Assembly (NCBI GenBank): GCA_913778905.1
Contig: CAJYYA010000003.1
Location: forward strand, 1 to 59,738
Reading direction: 5' to 3'
Length of the DNA stretch: 59,738 bases
Source of the DNA: an uncultured Naasia sp.
GTDB taxonomy: Bacteria; Actinomycetota; Actinomycetes; Actinomycetales; Microbacteriaceae
Numbering within the stretch: position 1 is the first letter of the stretch; every line of letters starts with the position of its first letter. Below are positions 9,873 to 19,285 of the stretch, piece after piece. The notes under the pieces are model-generated. The model was given only the letters and a program-made list of their open reading frames with translations, searched no databases and was not told the DNA's origin. The position numbers and the translations under genes were made by a program.

Positions 9873-9912
9873 AAAAACGGCCCGCCCGGTGGATCTCACC
9901 GGACGGGCCGTT
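9873..9912 (-). terminator. rho-independent terminator after the GH127 gene
   Basis: On the minus strand, CGGCCCGTCCGGTG and CACCGGGCGGGCCG form a 13-14 bp stem followed by TTTTT. It lies 22 bases beyond the GH127 stop codon and marks the left boundary of the glycan-utilisation locus. The rest of the 9666-9933 gap shows no gene; it should contain the promoter of the small Ig-like membrane protein but no convincing -35/-10 pair was found. Confidence 0.88.
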
Positions 9913-9933
9913 CGCGCACCTCGTCTCAGAGGG

Positions 9934-12900
9934 TCAGCAGCTGCGCGCTCCGAAGGAAGCGGTCGCGTCCGCGGAGCGGGTCGCACCGTTCTCCGTGACG
10001 CTGACCTTCGCCGCGATCGATCCCGCGGCCACCGACTTCGCCCTCGTCGAGTAGGACTGCGACACCGTCTTGCCCGGAGCGACCCCCGAGAAGCTCTTGG
10101 TTCCATACGGGGTCGTCTGCGTGACAGTCGTCGAGACCTCGGACTGGTTCGTGGTGGTCACGGTCAACTGCACCGCGCCCGCCACGCACCGGGTCGTCGC
10201 CACCGCGGACACCTTGAGCGGAGCCACCGCGGCCGCCTTCACGATCTTCACCGTGTAAGCCACCTGCGTCGCGTGGTCTTGGGCGAGCGCGTTCAGGGCC
10301 AGCGTCGTGTCGCCGTCGGCCAGCTTCACCGTGCGCGATTGGGTGTCGTCGATGAGGATGTCCCCCACCTTCACCAGACCGCTGGGAGTGACCGGATCGG
10401 CATCGAAGTCCACGCTCGTCGTCCCGGTCGGAACGGTGAGGGTGTACTCACGGGTCGCCTTCGCGAAGGTCGGCGAGAGCGTGCCGGCGGAGAAGGCCAG
10501 CTTGCTCAGGCCCGCATCCGACGAGAAGGTCGTGCTGTTGGCCGTATAGAGGCCGAACAGACCGCCCACGTAGCTGCCCGATCCGTTGTACTCGAACCGC
10601 ACCGTGACGATGGGGATCTTGTCGCCCTTGCTGTCGAGCGCATAGGCGCCGGTCTTGTCGCGCTTGTACGCGTCGTTCGCGGCGATCGACGAGATCGCTG
10701 CCGCGGGGATCTCGTCCCATTCGATGTAGAACTGGTCGCGCCCCGCGTTCGCGTTCACGACCACGGTCTTGAGCTTCTGGCCGTTGATCTTGATATCGAA
10801 CTGGCGCCCGACGTCGCCACTGAAGTAGCGAGCCCCGAGGTAGTTCTTCGGCTGCGACGGGTCGACGGCCATCTCGTACTGGAAGAACGAGCCGGCCGAA
10901 CGGTCGGCGTCGCGGTAGGCCTGCCCGAGGTGGACTCCCACCGTGGAGTTGTTGAACGTGTAGTTCTTGCCCGCCTCACTGTTGTTGTTGTCGAACGAGG
11001 TGAGGGAGTCGATCGTCGTCTCCGCGACTCGCAACTGCTGCTTGTCGCGCAGGATCTGCGCCTGCGCGGCCTGCGAGTCGGGCTCGATGAGCGTCATGTA
11101 CATGCCGTACCTGGCGTTGTACAGGCTGTAGAACGGCTCGAACACCCGAGCGGCCGCCGCGCTGTCGACGTTCTTCATCCCGAAGCGCATGGTCTCGAGC
11201 CCGTTGGCGTTCTTGCCGTTGGGCAGGCGGACCAGGTTCTTCTCGACCTCGGTCTTCCATGCCTCGCTGTCGGCGACGACCACGTTGTTGCTGACCGACT
11301 TGTCGGCCACGCTCATCCGGACGAGGATGCCCGCCTGGTAGGTCGCATCGACGTTGGAGCGGTTGAGTTCCGTCGCGAGGAGGACCGGCCCGTACTTGAA
11401 GGCCACCCAGTTGGGGTTCTCGGTGTCGGCCGAGACCGACACCGCCGCGGGGAGGGTGTAGGAGAGCTTGTCGCCGGCCTTGACGGGCACCGTGAGGAAG
11501 CCGCCCTGGTTCAGGACCGCGACGTCCTGCGCCGCACCGTTCACGGTGAGCGTCGGCGCCCCCTTGACCCAGCCGGGCACGCGCAGCTTCAGGCTGGCGC
11601 CCTCGGCCAGCGCGCCGCCGTCGAGACCTGCGACCGCGTAGGTCACCGTCTCGCTGTTGGGCACGTCCGCCGTCTGGGTGAGCTTGAGGTTCAACGCGCT
11701 CGAGCGGAACTCCGACGACCGGAACTGCGTCACGTAGACCGCTCCCGACTCCTCGAAGTAGAACGAGTCGCCCAGCTTCGTGAAGCTCTCGATACCCGAC
11801 CCGTGGTCGCACCAGAACTCGTCGAGCGGCTTGCCGAAGACCTTCGCGTAACCGGCCGTCATGGGCTGGAAGTACGTGACCATGCCGGTCTCGGGGTTCT
11901 GCGAGGCGAGGATGGTGTTGATGTAGGTCGACTCGTAATAGTCGGCGTACTTCACGTCCTTCGACACCTGGAACAGGGCCCGCGTGAGCTTGAGCATGTT
12001 GTACTCGTTGCACCCCTCGGCCGTCGAGTTCTCGCCGTAGCCGCTGGTCGATCCGTTGGTTGCGACCTGGAACAGCGTGCCGGGGGCGTGGAAATGCTCG
12101 GACTGGCTGTTCGCGCCGTTCGCGTAGGTGTGATCGTCGACCACGATCTGCCAGAACTTCTCCGCGGCGACCCTGTACATGTCGAGCTTGCCCTTCTCCG
12201 CGTCGGAGAGCTGGGCGTACAGGTGGGGGTTGTCGGTGAAGACCTGGTAGCGCTTGAGCGCGCCGGTCAGCTTCGGGATGGTGGTGTTGGCGTGCAGTCC
12301 GCCGAGCACGTCACGGCCGGCGGCGAGGTTCTCGAACAGAGCGGTCTCGTCGAAGTACTCGGCGGCGCGCTTGTGCTTCGGATCGCCGGTCTGTTCGTAC
12401 AGCACGTAGAGCGCCTCGTTCATGCCGCCGTACTCGGTCCGCAGCAGACCACTCGGGTCGGACTGACGCGATGCCCAGTTGGTGACCCAGGTGCCGAATG
12501 CCGAGTTGACCGCGAGAGCCTTGTCGGCGACGGCCTTCGGCGCGTACTTGTGCGCGTCGTTCAGCCCCGCCACGACCTTGTGCAGGTTGTAGAAGGGCAC
12601 GATGAGCCCGTCCTTGCCGTGCGGCAGATAGTCGACCGGGAACGGCGCCGCATACCCGGCGTTCGTCGGGTCCTTCGCCGCGTAGGCATCCTGGACCTTC
12701 TTGAGCCCATCGACGGCCGAGGTCAGCTTGGCGAGCAGGGCCGCCTTCTTCGTGGCATCTTCGGTCGTCGCGTAGGACTGCGAGAGGGCCGTGATGTAGT
12801 GGCCGAAGAAGTGCCCCTGGAACCGGTTGCCCGAAGAGGCCTCCCATCCGCCGTAGCTCGAGTCGGTCGTCGGCTTGAGGCCGGCGTTGACGTACCACGA

Positions 12901-14148
12901 GTAGAGGAACTTCTCGGGGTCGAGGCTCAGCAGGTAGTCGATCGTCTTGCTACCGGCGTTGACCAGGTAGGGATCGCTGACCGTGACGTCCGACAGACCG
13001 GCTTCCATCAGGTAGAGCGAGCTGTCGATTCCCTCGGCGAGGACCTCGACCGGGAAGGTGCGGGTCGAGGCGGTGCTCCCGCCGTAGGTCCCCGAGACCG
13101 TCAGTGTGACGGTCTGCTTGGAGGCCGCACGAGTGACGGTGGCCTCGCCACCGTTGACCGCCACGACGGACGGATCGGACGACGTCCACGTCAGTTCCGT
13201 GCCATTCGTCCCGACGGTCGGGACGCTGAACGAGTTGCCGACCGCGCCGGGCACACTGATGGTGTCGATCTCCGCTTTCGCGACCGCCGTCGGGTCGAAC
13301 GCCGGGTTCCGTTCGGAGACGATCGCCACGACGTCCTTGATCGACGCGACGCCGTCGTACAGCGTGTAGTCATCGAGGAGACCGTTCGCGTGCGCTCCGT
13401 TGTACTGGGGACCGTTGTAACCGATGGTCTTGGTCGACGTGGACTCCGAACCGAGGACGCCGGTCGCGTCTCCGCCGACCCCGTTCTTCACGACCGACTG
13501 GAGCTTCACGCCGTTCCGGAACATCGTGACGGCCTTCGTCGCCTTGTCGTAGGTGACGGCGATGTGGGTCCAGGCGTCGGTGGGGAAGAACGTCGAACGC
13601 GGTGCGTCGACGGCCACCTTGTAAGGCTGGCCGCCGGACGGCCCGATCGACAGCGCGAGGGGCGTGCCCTCACTCTCCGAGGTCAGGTACCACCCGTCGC
13701 TGTTGTAGGCCGTCTTAGACCAGGTGAAGACCTGCTCGCCGGTCATCGCGGCATTCGGTTTGAACCAGAAGGACGCCGTGAGATCGGCCGGCTGCAGGTA
13801 TGCCGCCGTGCCGAGCTTGATCGCGTTCGAACCGTCGAGCTTGAAGGACCGGTTCGCGGCATCCCCCGGCACGACCCCGGCGCCATAGGCGGCGTTGCCC
13901 TTCTGCATCGAGATGGACGCGGCCTTCGGGCTGCTGTCCTTCAGATCTCCGTCGAACTTGAGCTCGAGGATCTTATTCGAATCGATCGATGTCGTGGCTG
14001 CGTGTGCAGGTACGGAGGCTGTGGCCACCAGACCGGCAGCGAGGGCTGTCCCGGTCAGCAGCGCGAGAGTGCGGCGGAGTCGTGTGCGCCCGCCCCCTCC
14101 GCGCTCGTAGCTTCCGGCCGCTGTCGGCCGGTGGGTGGACGGGGTCAT
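9934..14148 (-). CDS. secreted GH127-family beta-L-arabinofuranosidase, multidomain
   Basis: 1404 residues, secreted: a basic N-terminus, a hydrophobic core and a cleavage-like VPAHAA give a signal peptide to about 51. Domains in order: LamG-like (about 53-285), atrophied bacterial Ig (about 300-380), GH127/DUF1680 catalytic domain (about 385-930), accessory beta domain (about 1050-1200), cadherin-like sandwich (about 1215-1300), and a C-terminal Cys-containing module (about 1309-1404) shared with the GH43 protein of this locus. The catalytic metal region has EGC (Glu711, Cys713) and FWCDHGSG (Cys780), where many relatives have a Cys pair. The family removes beta-L-arabinofuranose from plant cell-wall glycans. 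AAGGAG precedes the ATG, and a LacI-type operator lies 66 bases upstream. Confidence 0.88.
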   Translation of the reverse strand: MTPSTHRPTAAGSYERGGGGRTRLRRTLALLTGTALAAGLVATASVPAHAATTSIDSNKILELKFDGDLKDSSPKAASISMQKGNAAYGAGVVPGDAANRSFKLDGSNAIKLGTAAYLQPADLTASFWFKPNAAMTGEQVFTWSKTAYNSDGWYLTSESEGTPLALSIGPSGGQPYKVAVDAPRSTFFPTDAWTHIAVTYDKATKAVTMFRNGVKLQSVVKNGVGGDATGVLGSESTSTKTIGYNGPQYNGAHANGLLDDYTLYDGVASIKDVVAIVSERNPAFDPTAVAKAEIDTISVPGAVGNSFSVPTVGTNGTELTWTSSDPSVVAVNGGEATVTRAASKQTVTLTVSGTYGGSTASTRTFPVEVLAEGIDSSLYLMEAGLSDVTVSDPYLVNAGSKTIDYLLSLDPEKFLYSWYVNAGLKPTTDSSYGGWEASSGNRFQGHFFGHYITALSQSYATTEDATKKAALLAKLTSAVDGLKKVQDAYAAKDPTNAGYAAPFPVDYLPHGKDGLIVPFYNLHKVVAGLNDAHKYAPKAVADKALAVNSAFGTWVTNWASRQSDPSGLLRTEYGGMNEALYVLYEQTGDPKHKRAAEYFDETALFENLAAGRDVLGGLHANTTIPKLTGALKRYQVFTDNPHLYAQLSDAEKGKLDMYRVAAEKFWQIVVDDHTYANGANSQSEHFHAPGTLFQVATNGSTSGYGENSTAEGCNEYNMLKLTRALFQVSKDVKYADYYESTYINTILASQNPETGMVTYFQPMTAGYAKVFGKPLDEFWCDHGSGIESFTKLGDSFYFEESGAVYVTQFRSSEFRSSALNLKLTQTADVPNSETVTYAVAGLDGGALAEGASLKLRVPGWVKGAPTLTVNGAAQDVAVLNQGGFLTVPVKAGDKLSYTLPAAVSVSADTENPNWVAFKYGPVLLATELNRSNVDATYQAGILVRMSVADKSVSNNVVVADSEAWKTEVEKNLVRLPNGKNANGLETMRFGMKNVDSAAAARVFEPFYSLYNARYGMYMTLIEPDSQAAQAQILRDKQQLRVAETTIDSLTSFDNNNSEAGKNYTFNNSTVGVHLGQAYRDADRSAGSFFQYEMAVDPSQPKNYLGARYFSGDVGRQFDIKINGQKLKTVVVNANAGRDQFYIEWDEIPAAAISSIAANDAYKRDKTGAYALDSKGDKIPIVTVRFEYNGSGSYVGGLFGLYTANSTTFSSDAGLSKLAFSAGTLSPTFAKATREYTLTVPTGTTSVDFDADPVTPSGLVKVGDILIDDTQSRTVKLADGDTTLALNALAQDHATQVAYTVKIVKAAAVAPLKVSAVATTRCVAGAVQLTVTTTNQSEVSTTVTQTTPYGTKSFSGVAPGKTVSQSYSTRAKSVAAGSIAAKVSVTENGATRSADATASFGARSC

Positions 14149-14213
14149 AAGGGGACTCCTTCTCGCTACTCAACTCTGAGGGCGGGTCTAACCGATTCAC
14201 ACCGGTCGGCAGA

Positions 14214-14227
14214 TGTTACCGGGAACA
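14214..14227 (-). promoter_or_regulatory. LacI-type operator upstream of the GH127 gene
   Basis: TGTTACCGGGAACA on the plus strand (TGTTCCCGGTAACA on the minus strand) is a 14-bp palindrome with CCGG at the centre, the usual form of a LacI-family operator. Identical copies lie upstream of the importer operon (19228-19241) and the GH43 gene (28513-28526). The regulator is probably the LacI protein encoded at 20851-21879. Confidence 0.85.
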
Positions 14228-14289
14228 GCACGCGGCGACAATGAGATGGCGGCTCGTGCTGTCGCAGCGCCGGCCGCGGGCACGAGAAA

Positions 14290-14319
14290 GGCCCCGCCGC
14301 TCGGGTGAGCGGCGGGGCC
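14290..14319 (-). terminator. rho-independent terminator after the importer operon
   Basis: A 12-13 bp stem, GGCCCCGCCGCT with its complement, followed on the minus strand by TTTCT. It lies 24 bases past the stop of the last permease gene and separates the importer operon from the GH127 gene, which then has its own operator. Confidence 0.85.
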
Positions 14320-14343
14320 GAAGCGCCCTGGGGGGACGGGGCG

Positions 14344-15381
14344 CTACTCGCGCTTCTTCGCGAGGACTCCGCGCTGCAGCAGCACGAAGACGAGGAGGAT
14401 GCCACCGGTGATGATCGTGGTGGCTTCCGGGGGGATCCCTCCGTCGCGAGTGATGAGCACGTTCATGAGGCCCAGGACGAGGGCTCCCACCACCGACCCG
14501 AGCACGAAGCCCGCGCCCCCCGTGAGGAGGGTGCCGCCGATGACGGTCGCCGCGATGGCGTCGAGCTCCCAGCCGATGCCGGTGATGTTCTGGGCGCTGC
14601 CGAGGCGGGCCGTGTAGATCGCCGAGGCGACACCGGCCAGCGTGCCGCTGATGATGTAGATCGCCAGTTTCGTCTTCGCGACGGGCAGGCCCATGAGCTT
14701 GGCGGACTGCTCCGACCCGCCGATCGCGTACACCGTGCGGCCGAGGCGGGTGCGGTGGAGGACGAAGAACCCCGCGACAACCACGATGATCGCGATGATC
14801 ACGCCGGGTGTGATGATGAGGTCGTTGACCTTCGGTCCGTCGATGATCTTGAAGTTCTCCGCGAGGACCAGGAACGGCGAGTCGTCCGCGAGACGCTCCG
14901 GGACGGTGCTGAGCATCGACGCGAGACCCCGGGCCAGGAACATCATGGCCAGCGTCGCGATGAACGGCTGGACGTTGAAGTACTGGATCAGGATCCCCGA
15001 CACCGCTCCGAACGCCGCGCCGATCACGATCATCAGTCCGAGGGCCAACCACGGGTTCCACCCCTGGTTCATGAGGATCACGCCCAGCACGCTGGTGAAG
15101 GCGATGACCGCGCCGACGGAGAGATCGATGCCGCCGGTGAGGATCACGAACGTGAGGCCGACCGCGAGGATGATCAGGTGGGCGTTGTTGATCAACAGGT
15201 TCGACACCGTGTTGGCCTGGAGGATGCCGCCGTAGGCGATCTGCCCGTAGGCGATCATGGCGACGAAGATGACGACGGCGGCGATGGTCGGCAGAAGCTC
15301 GATGTGGAGCTTCAGCCAGCGGAACACGTCGTTGCCGCTCTTCTCGGTCTTGAGCTCAGGGGTGGCAGTCGTCGTGCTCAT
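14344..15381 (-). CDS. yjfF: furanose-type ABC importer permease, YjfF-like
   Basis: A 345-residue inner-membrane permease of the BPD_transp_2 (RbsC/YjfF) type with about eight to ten helices. It contains the family segments ILTGGIDLSVGAVIAF and GGTLLTGGAGFVLGSVVGAL. The ATG overlaps the preceding permease stop as ATGA, fixing the start. It forms the translocation pore as a heterodimer with the upstream permease. YjfF/YtfT pairs in E. coli take up galactofuranose; in this locus L-arabinofuranose or its oligomers are the likely substrates (inference from neighbours). Confidence 0.88.
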   Translation of the reverse strand: MSTTTATPELKTEKSGNDVFRWLKLHIELLPTIAAVVIFVAMIAYGQIAYGGILQANTVSNLLINNAHLIILAVGLTFVILTGGIDLSVGAVIAFTSVLGVILMNQGWNPWLALGLMIVIGAAFGAVSGILIQYFNVQPFIATLAMMFLARGLASMLSTVPERLADDSPFLVLAENFKIIDGPKVNDLIITPGVIIAIIVVVAGFFVLHRTRLGRTVYAIGGSEQSAKLMGLPVAKTKLAIYIISGTLAGVASAIYTARLGSAQNITGIGWELDAIAATVIGGTLLTGGAGFVLGSVVGALVLGLMNVLITRDGGIPPEATTIITGGILLVFVLLQRGVLAKKRE

Positions 15382-16463
15382 GCCGACACCGTCTCCTTCT
15401 TGGTCGCGGCGGTGCCGGTGGGGCGCTGGATGCGGCGCTGACGGAACAGAGCGCGGACGCGCTCCGACTGCAGCAGGCAGAGGGCGACGATGACGATCGC
15501 CTTGAAGGCGGGGGTCGCCGACGACGAGACCCCGAGGAACACGACGGTCTTGTCGAGCGTCGCGATGAGGATCGCTCCGATAGCGGCCCCCGTGATGTTG
15601 AACTTCCCGCCCGCCAGCGACGTACCGCCGATGACGACCGCGAGGATGGCGTCCAGTTCGAGCTGATAGCCCGTGCGGGACACGTCCACCGTCATGACGC
15701 TCGCTGTGGCGAAGATGCCGGCGACACCGGCGAGCAGGCCGCTCGAGATGTACGCGGTCATCAGGAGACCGCGCCGGTTCAGACCCGCGAGACGGGCGGC
15801 CTTGGCGTCCATGCCGATCGCTTCGATCATGAGCCCCAGGGCGGACTTCCGCACGAGCATACCGACCGCGATGGTGATCAACACGGCGAGGACGAAGACG
15901 ACCGGGATGCCGATGGCGTAGCCGTTCGCAACCCACCGGAAGGGCTCGTTCACCGCGGACGTGTTCTGTCCGCCCGTGATGACCTTCGCCAGCCCACGAC
16001 CGGCGAGCATGACGACCAGGGTGCTGATGAAGGGCTGCAGTCCGACGACGGATACGAGGACTCCGTTGACCGCCCCGAGGAGTCCGCTGATCGCGAGCGC
16101 CACGACGATCGCGATGAAGGCCGCGCCCAGCGAGTCGGGGGCGTTCGACCCGGCGAGCAGCTCCATCGACACGGCGCCGGCGACGACCATGATCGAGCCG
16201 ACCGAGAGGTCGATGCCGCCCGTTGCGACCACGAGGCACATGCCGACCGCGATCATGAGGACCGGCGCAGCGGCTCGAAGGATGTCGATCAGGTTGCCGA
16301 CGAGGTTCCCGTCGGTGGGACTGATGGAGATGGCGAGGTAGCTCGGATCCTTGAAGACGTTGACCGCGAGCAGCAGGACGATCGCGATGATGCCCCAGAA
16401 GTACTGCTTGCGGACGACTTCGGCGACGAGGCCCTTGGCGCCTGCCGGCTTCGATGAGTTCAC
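15378..16463 (-). CDS. ytfT: furanose-type ABC importer permease, YtfT-like
   Basis: 361 residues and many membrane helices, with VVATGGIDLSVGSIMVVAG and VVIGGTSLAGGKFNITGA typical of sugar permeases of the ribose/galactofuranose class. The GTG start overlaps the ATPase stop as GTGA. It is the partner of the following YjfF-like permease. Overlaps between all three genes (ATPase, YtfT, YjfF) indicate tight co-expression of one transporter. Confidence 0.88.
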   Translation of the reverse strand: MNSSKPAGAKGLVAEVVRKQYFWGIIAIVLLLAVNVFKDPSYLAISISPTDGNLVGNLIDILRAAAPVLMIAVGMCLVVATGGIDLSVGSIMVVAGAVSMELLAGSNAPDSLGAAFIAIVVALAISGLLGAVNGVLVSVVGLQPFISTLVVMLAGRGLAKVITGGQNTSAVNEPFRWVANGYAIGIPVVFVLAVLITIAVGMLVRKSALGLMIEAIGMDAKAARLAGLNRRGLLMTAYISSGLLAGVAGIFATASVMTVDVSRTGYQLELDAILAVVIGGTSLAGGKFNITGAAIGAILIATLDKTVVFLGVSSSATPAFKAIVIVALCLLQSERVRALFRQRRIQRPTGTAATKKETVSA

Positions 16464-18016
16464 GAGTGTGCTCCCTGCGGGGTGGAGTCTGCGGTGACTC
16501 CCTCCTCCGCGATAGTAGTGACGATGGACTCGGCTGTGACATCCGGTCCGTTGACGATCTCGGCGATCTTCCGGTGGTCCTTCATGACCACGATGCGATC
16601 GCTCAGACGCACGACCTCGTCGAGCTCGGACGAGATGAAGACGACAGCGACGCCCTCGTCGGCGAGAGCCGCGACCTGCTCCTGGATGTCGGCCTTGGCG
16701 CCGACGTCGATTCCGCGGGTGGGCTCGTCCAGGATGAGGACCTCCGGCTTGGTGGCGAGCCACCGGCCGAGCAGGACCTTCTGCTGGTTGCCGCCGGAGA
16801 GGTTGCGGATGGGGCGGTCCGGGTCCGCCGGACGGACTCCGAGCTCCACGAGGTACTTCGAGACGATGGCCTCGACCTCTTTGCGGGGCAAGGGGCGGGC
16901 CCAGCCGCGCTTGGCCTGGACGCCGAGGATGAGATTCTCCCTCACGGAGAGGTCGCGGATGATGCCCTCGTCCCGGCGGTTCTCGCTCGAGAAGGCGATG
17001 CGCTTGGAGAGTGCGATAGCGGGGTTCTTGACGTCGACCGTCTCGCCGCGCATGGCGACCGACCCGGTATCGGGCTTGTCGGCGCCGTAGATGAGACGGG
17101 CGAGCTCGGTGCGGCCGGACCCGAGGAGCCCCGCGAAACCGACGACCTCGCCGGCGTGCAGCTGAAGGTCGGTCTCTTCCACGGACCCGCGGCGACTCAG
17201 ACCGGTGGCCGCGTAGACGGGGGCCTCGTCGTGGGGGTGATCCTTGCGGGCACGCTCCGAATCGAGCGACCGGAGGGAGGCGATGTCCTTACCGATCATC
17301 TTCGAGATGAGCGCCGAGCGGTCGAGCTCGGCGGTCATGTACTCGCCGACGAACTGCCCGTTGCGCAGCACCGTGAGCCGGTCGCTGATGGCGTAGACCT
17401 GGTCGAGGAAGTGCGAGACGAAGAGGATGGCCACGCCTTGGTCGCGCAGGTTCCGCATGACGCGGAAGAGCTGCTCGACCTCGACGGCGTCGAGGCTGGA
17501 GGTGGGCTCGTCGAGGATGAGCACCTTCGACTTGGTGACCATCGACCGACTGATGGCGACGAGCTGCTGCACGGCGAGCGACAGGGTCGACAGGGGCAGG
17601 CGGGGGTCGAGGTGCCCGAGGCCGAGCTTCTGCAGGGCCTCCGATGCGGCGGCGTGAGTGGCCTTCCAGTTGATGCCGAAGGGTCCGCGGGTCTCGTGAC
17701 CGAGCATGACGTTCTCGCCGATGCTCAGGTTGGAGCAGAGGTTGACCTCCTGGTACACCGTGGAGATCCCGGCGTCCTGCGCGTCGGCGGTACCGCTGAG
17801 ACGGCGGGTCTCGCCGAGCACGCGGATCTCGCCCTCGTCGATCGCGTAGACGCCCGTGAGCGCCTTGATGAGCGTCGACTTCCCGGCGCCGTTCTCACCC
17901 ATCAGGGTGTGCACCTCGCCGGGGTAGAGCGTGAAGTCGACGTTGTCGAGTGCCTTCACGCCCGGGAAGGAGATGGAGATCCCCTTCATCTCGATGATCG
18001 GAACCGACGCTGTCAT
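16460..18016 (-). CDS. ytfR: furanose-type ABC importer ATPase, YtfR-like
   Basis: A 518-residue tandem-NBD sugar ATPase. The first half has Walker A GENGAGKST, signature LSLAVQQL and Walker B LILDEPTSSLD. The second half has the usual degenerate P-loop GLLGSGRTE but an intact signature LSGGNQQK and LILDEPTRGID. The ATG at 18016 has AAGGAG 8 bases upstream, so it is preferred to a GTG three codons earlier that overlaps the ribosome binding site. It follows the binding-protein gene after a stem-loop and overlaps the permease gene. Confidence 0.92.
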   Translation of the reverse strand: MTASVPIIEMKGISISFPGVKALDNVDFTLYPGEVHTLMGENGAGKSTLIKALTGVYAIDEGEIRVLGETRRLSGTADAQDAGISTVYQEVNLCSNLSIGENVMLGHETRGPFGINWKATHAAASEALQKLGLGHLDPRLPLSTLSLAVQQLVAISRSMVTKSKVLILDEPTSSLDAVEVEQLFRVMRNLRDQGVAILFVSHFLDQVYAISDRLTVLRNGQFVGEYMTAELDRSALISKMIGKDIASLRSLDSERARKDHPHDEAPVYAATGLSRRGSVEETDLQLHAGEVVGFAGLLGSGRTELARLIYGADKPDTGSVAMRGETVDVKNPAIALSKRIAFSSENRRDEGIIRDLSVRENLILGVQAKRGWARPLPRKEVEAIVSKYLVELGVRPADPDRPIRNLSGGNQQKVLLGRWLATKPEVLILDEPTRGIDVGAKADIQEQVAALADEGVAVVFISSELDEVVRLSDRIVVMKDHRKIAEIVNGPDVTAESIVTTIAEEGVTADSTPQGAHS

Positions 18017-18060
18017 GTCGCTCACTCCTTGCTCTGCGCATCGTTGCGAAGTAGGGGGAC

Positions 18061-18092
18061 GAGGCCCGCCCGCTCTGTGCGGACGGGCCTCG
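18061..18092 (-). other. intercistronic stem-loop between binding protein and ATPase
   Basis: GAGGCCCG(C)CCGC pairs with GCGG(A)CGGGCCTC, with no T-run on the minus strand. In many importer operons such a hairpin after the binding-protein gene stabilises the upstream mRNA or partly terminates transcription, so the binding protein is made in excess over the membrane parts. That role here is inferred. Confidence 0.65.
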
Positions 18093-18121
18093 CGTGCCGC
18101 CCCGCGGGACGGCGGGGGGAA

Positions 18122-19126
18122 TCAGAACTTGCGGTTGGGGAGGGCGGTCGACGCGGCCTCGGGGCTGTCGAAGGTGTCGCTCGGGACGACGATCGAGGAC
18201 TCGACCTTCTCGCCGGCGAGGACCTTCTTGACGACCTCGAGAGCGGTCTCACCGAAGAGGGGGTTGTACTCGGCGACGAAGCTGAGCTTGCCGTCGGCGA
18301 GAGCCTGCAGGGCGTTCTTGGTGCCGTCGATCGTGGCGATCTTGACGTCCTTGCCCGGGGTCAGGCCGGCCTCCTCGACGGCCTGAACGGCGCCGAGACC
18401 CATCTCGTCGTTCTGAGCGAAGACGAGCTGGACGTTGTTGTTGTTCGACTTGAGGACGGTCTCGAAGACGCTCTTCGCCTCTTCGGTCGACCAGTTGGCG
18501 GTCTGCGCACCGAGCTTCACGAGCTTCGGGTCGGCGCCGACGACCTCGTCCCAGCCCTCGTTGCGCTCGTTCACGACCGAGACACCCGCGGGGCCCTCGA
18601 GGGTGAAGTAGTTGGCGCCGTTCGGGAACGTCTTGACGGCCCAGTTGGCGACACCCTCGCTGACCGCGATGTTGTCGGGGGCGATGCGCGTGACGTAGAG
18701 GTCGGTGTTGTTCGGCTCGATACCGCGGTCGATGAGGACGACGGGGATCTCGGCCTCCTTGGCACGCTCGAGCGAGTCCTCCCAGCCCGAGCCCTCCGTG
18801 GCGGACAGCAGGATGACGTCGACACCTTCGTCGACGAACGACGTGAACGCGTCGATCTGCGACTTCTGGTCGTTGTTGGCGGCGGGGGCGTACTTCAGGT
18901 CGAAGCCCGCGTCCTTGGAGAAGGTCTCCTGGATGTTGGCCTCGTTGGCCTTGCGCCACGCGCCCTCGGGGCCGACGGCGACGAAGCCGATGGTCGTGAG
19001 GTCACCGGAGCCGCCGCTGGCGGCGGGCTCGCTCCCCGAACCGGCCGAGCAGGCGGCCAGACCGAGCGTGAGGGCACCGGCGGCGGTGAGCGCCAGGGCC
19101 GAGATGAAACGCCTCTTTGCGAACAT
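18122..19126 (-). CDS. ytfQ: furanose-type ABC importer substrate-binding lipoprotein, YtfQ-like
   Basis: 334 residues: a lipoprotein signal with lipobox LAAC (Cys26), a Ser/Gly-rich linker, then a Peripla_BP_4 fold. The segments GFVAVGPEGAWRKANEANIQ, GVDVILLSATEGSGWEDSL, IPVVLIDRGI and LTPGKDVKIATIDGTKNAL follow E. coli YtfQ, the galactofuranose-binding protein, closely. It is therefore probably a furanose binder, tethered outside the membrane. GGAGGAG lies upstream of the ATG. One full and one partial LacI-type operator precede it. Confidence 0.92.
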   Translation of the reverse strand: MFAKRRFISALALTAAGALTLGLAACSAGSGSEPAASGGSGDLTTIGFVAVGPEGAWRKANEANIQETFSKDAGFDLKYAPAANNDQKSQIDAFTSFVDEGVDVILLSATEGSGWEDSLERAKEAEIPVVLIDRGIEPNNTDLYVTRIAPDNIAVSEGVANWAVKTFPNGANYFTLEGPAGVSVVNERNEGWDEVVGADPKLVKLGAQTANWSTEEAKSVFETVLKSNNNNVQLVFAQNDEMGLGAVQAVEEAGLTPGKDVKIATIDGTKNALQALADGKLSFVAEYNPLFGETALEVVKKVLAGEKVESSIVVPSDTFDSPEAASTALPNRKF

Positions 19127-19170
19127 GTGATCTCCTCCTCGAGATCGCGAGCCTCAGGCTCGCAGTGCTG

Positions 19171-19182
19171 GTTCCCGGTAAC
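19171..19182 (-). promoter_or_regulatory. partial LacI-type operator near the binding-protein start
   Basis: GTTCCCGGTAAC matches the 12-bp core of the locus operator, but the outer T and A are G on both sides. It lies 45 bases upstream of the binding-protein start and 45 bases from the full site at 19228-19241. It may be an auxiliary site; binding is unproven. Confidence 0.55.
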
Positions 19183-19227
19183 GGGATGCAGTGGTGTGGT
19201 GCACCGCGGTGAACTGCGGTGTGGCGA

Positions 19228-19241
19228 TGTTACCGGGAACA
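19228..19241 (-). promoter_or_regulatory. LacI-type operator upstream of the importer operon
   Basis: An exact copy of TGTTACCGGGAACA, identical to the sites before the GH127 and GH43 genes. It sits in the 159-base gap between the second ATPase gene and the binding-protein gene, which shows that the importer has its own regulated promoter. Confidence 0.85.
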
Positions 19242-19285
19242 TTAGCCGGATTGCAAGACACCTTCTGCGTGACTTCCCAGAGCCC

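Noticed and set aside
9889-14244. A 1451-codon open frame opposite the GH127 gene, and similar frames at 16454-20434, 23189-26959 and 48837-51848
   Set aside because: They mirror long real genes with high third-position GC on the other strand, have low-complexity composition, and run across several unrelated genes. No evidence of coding.
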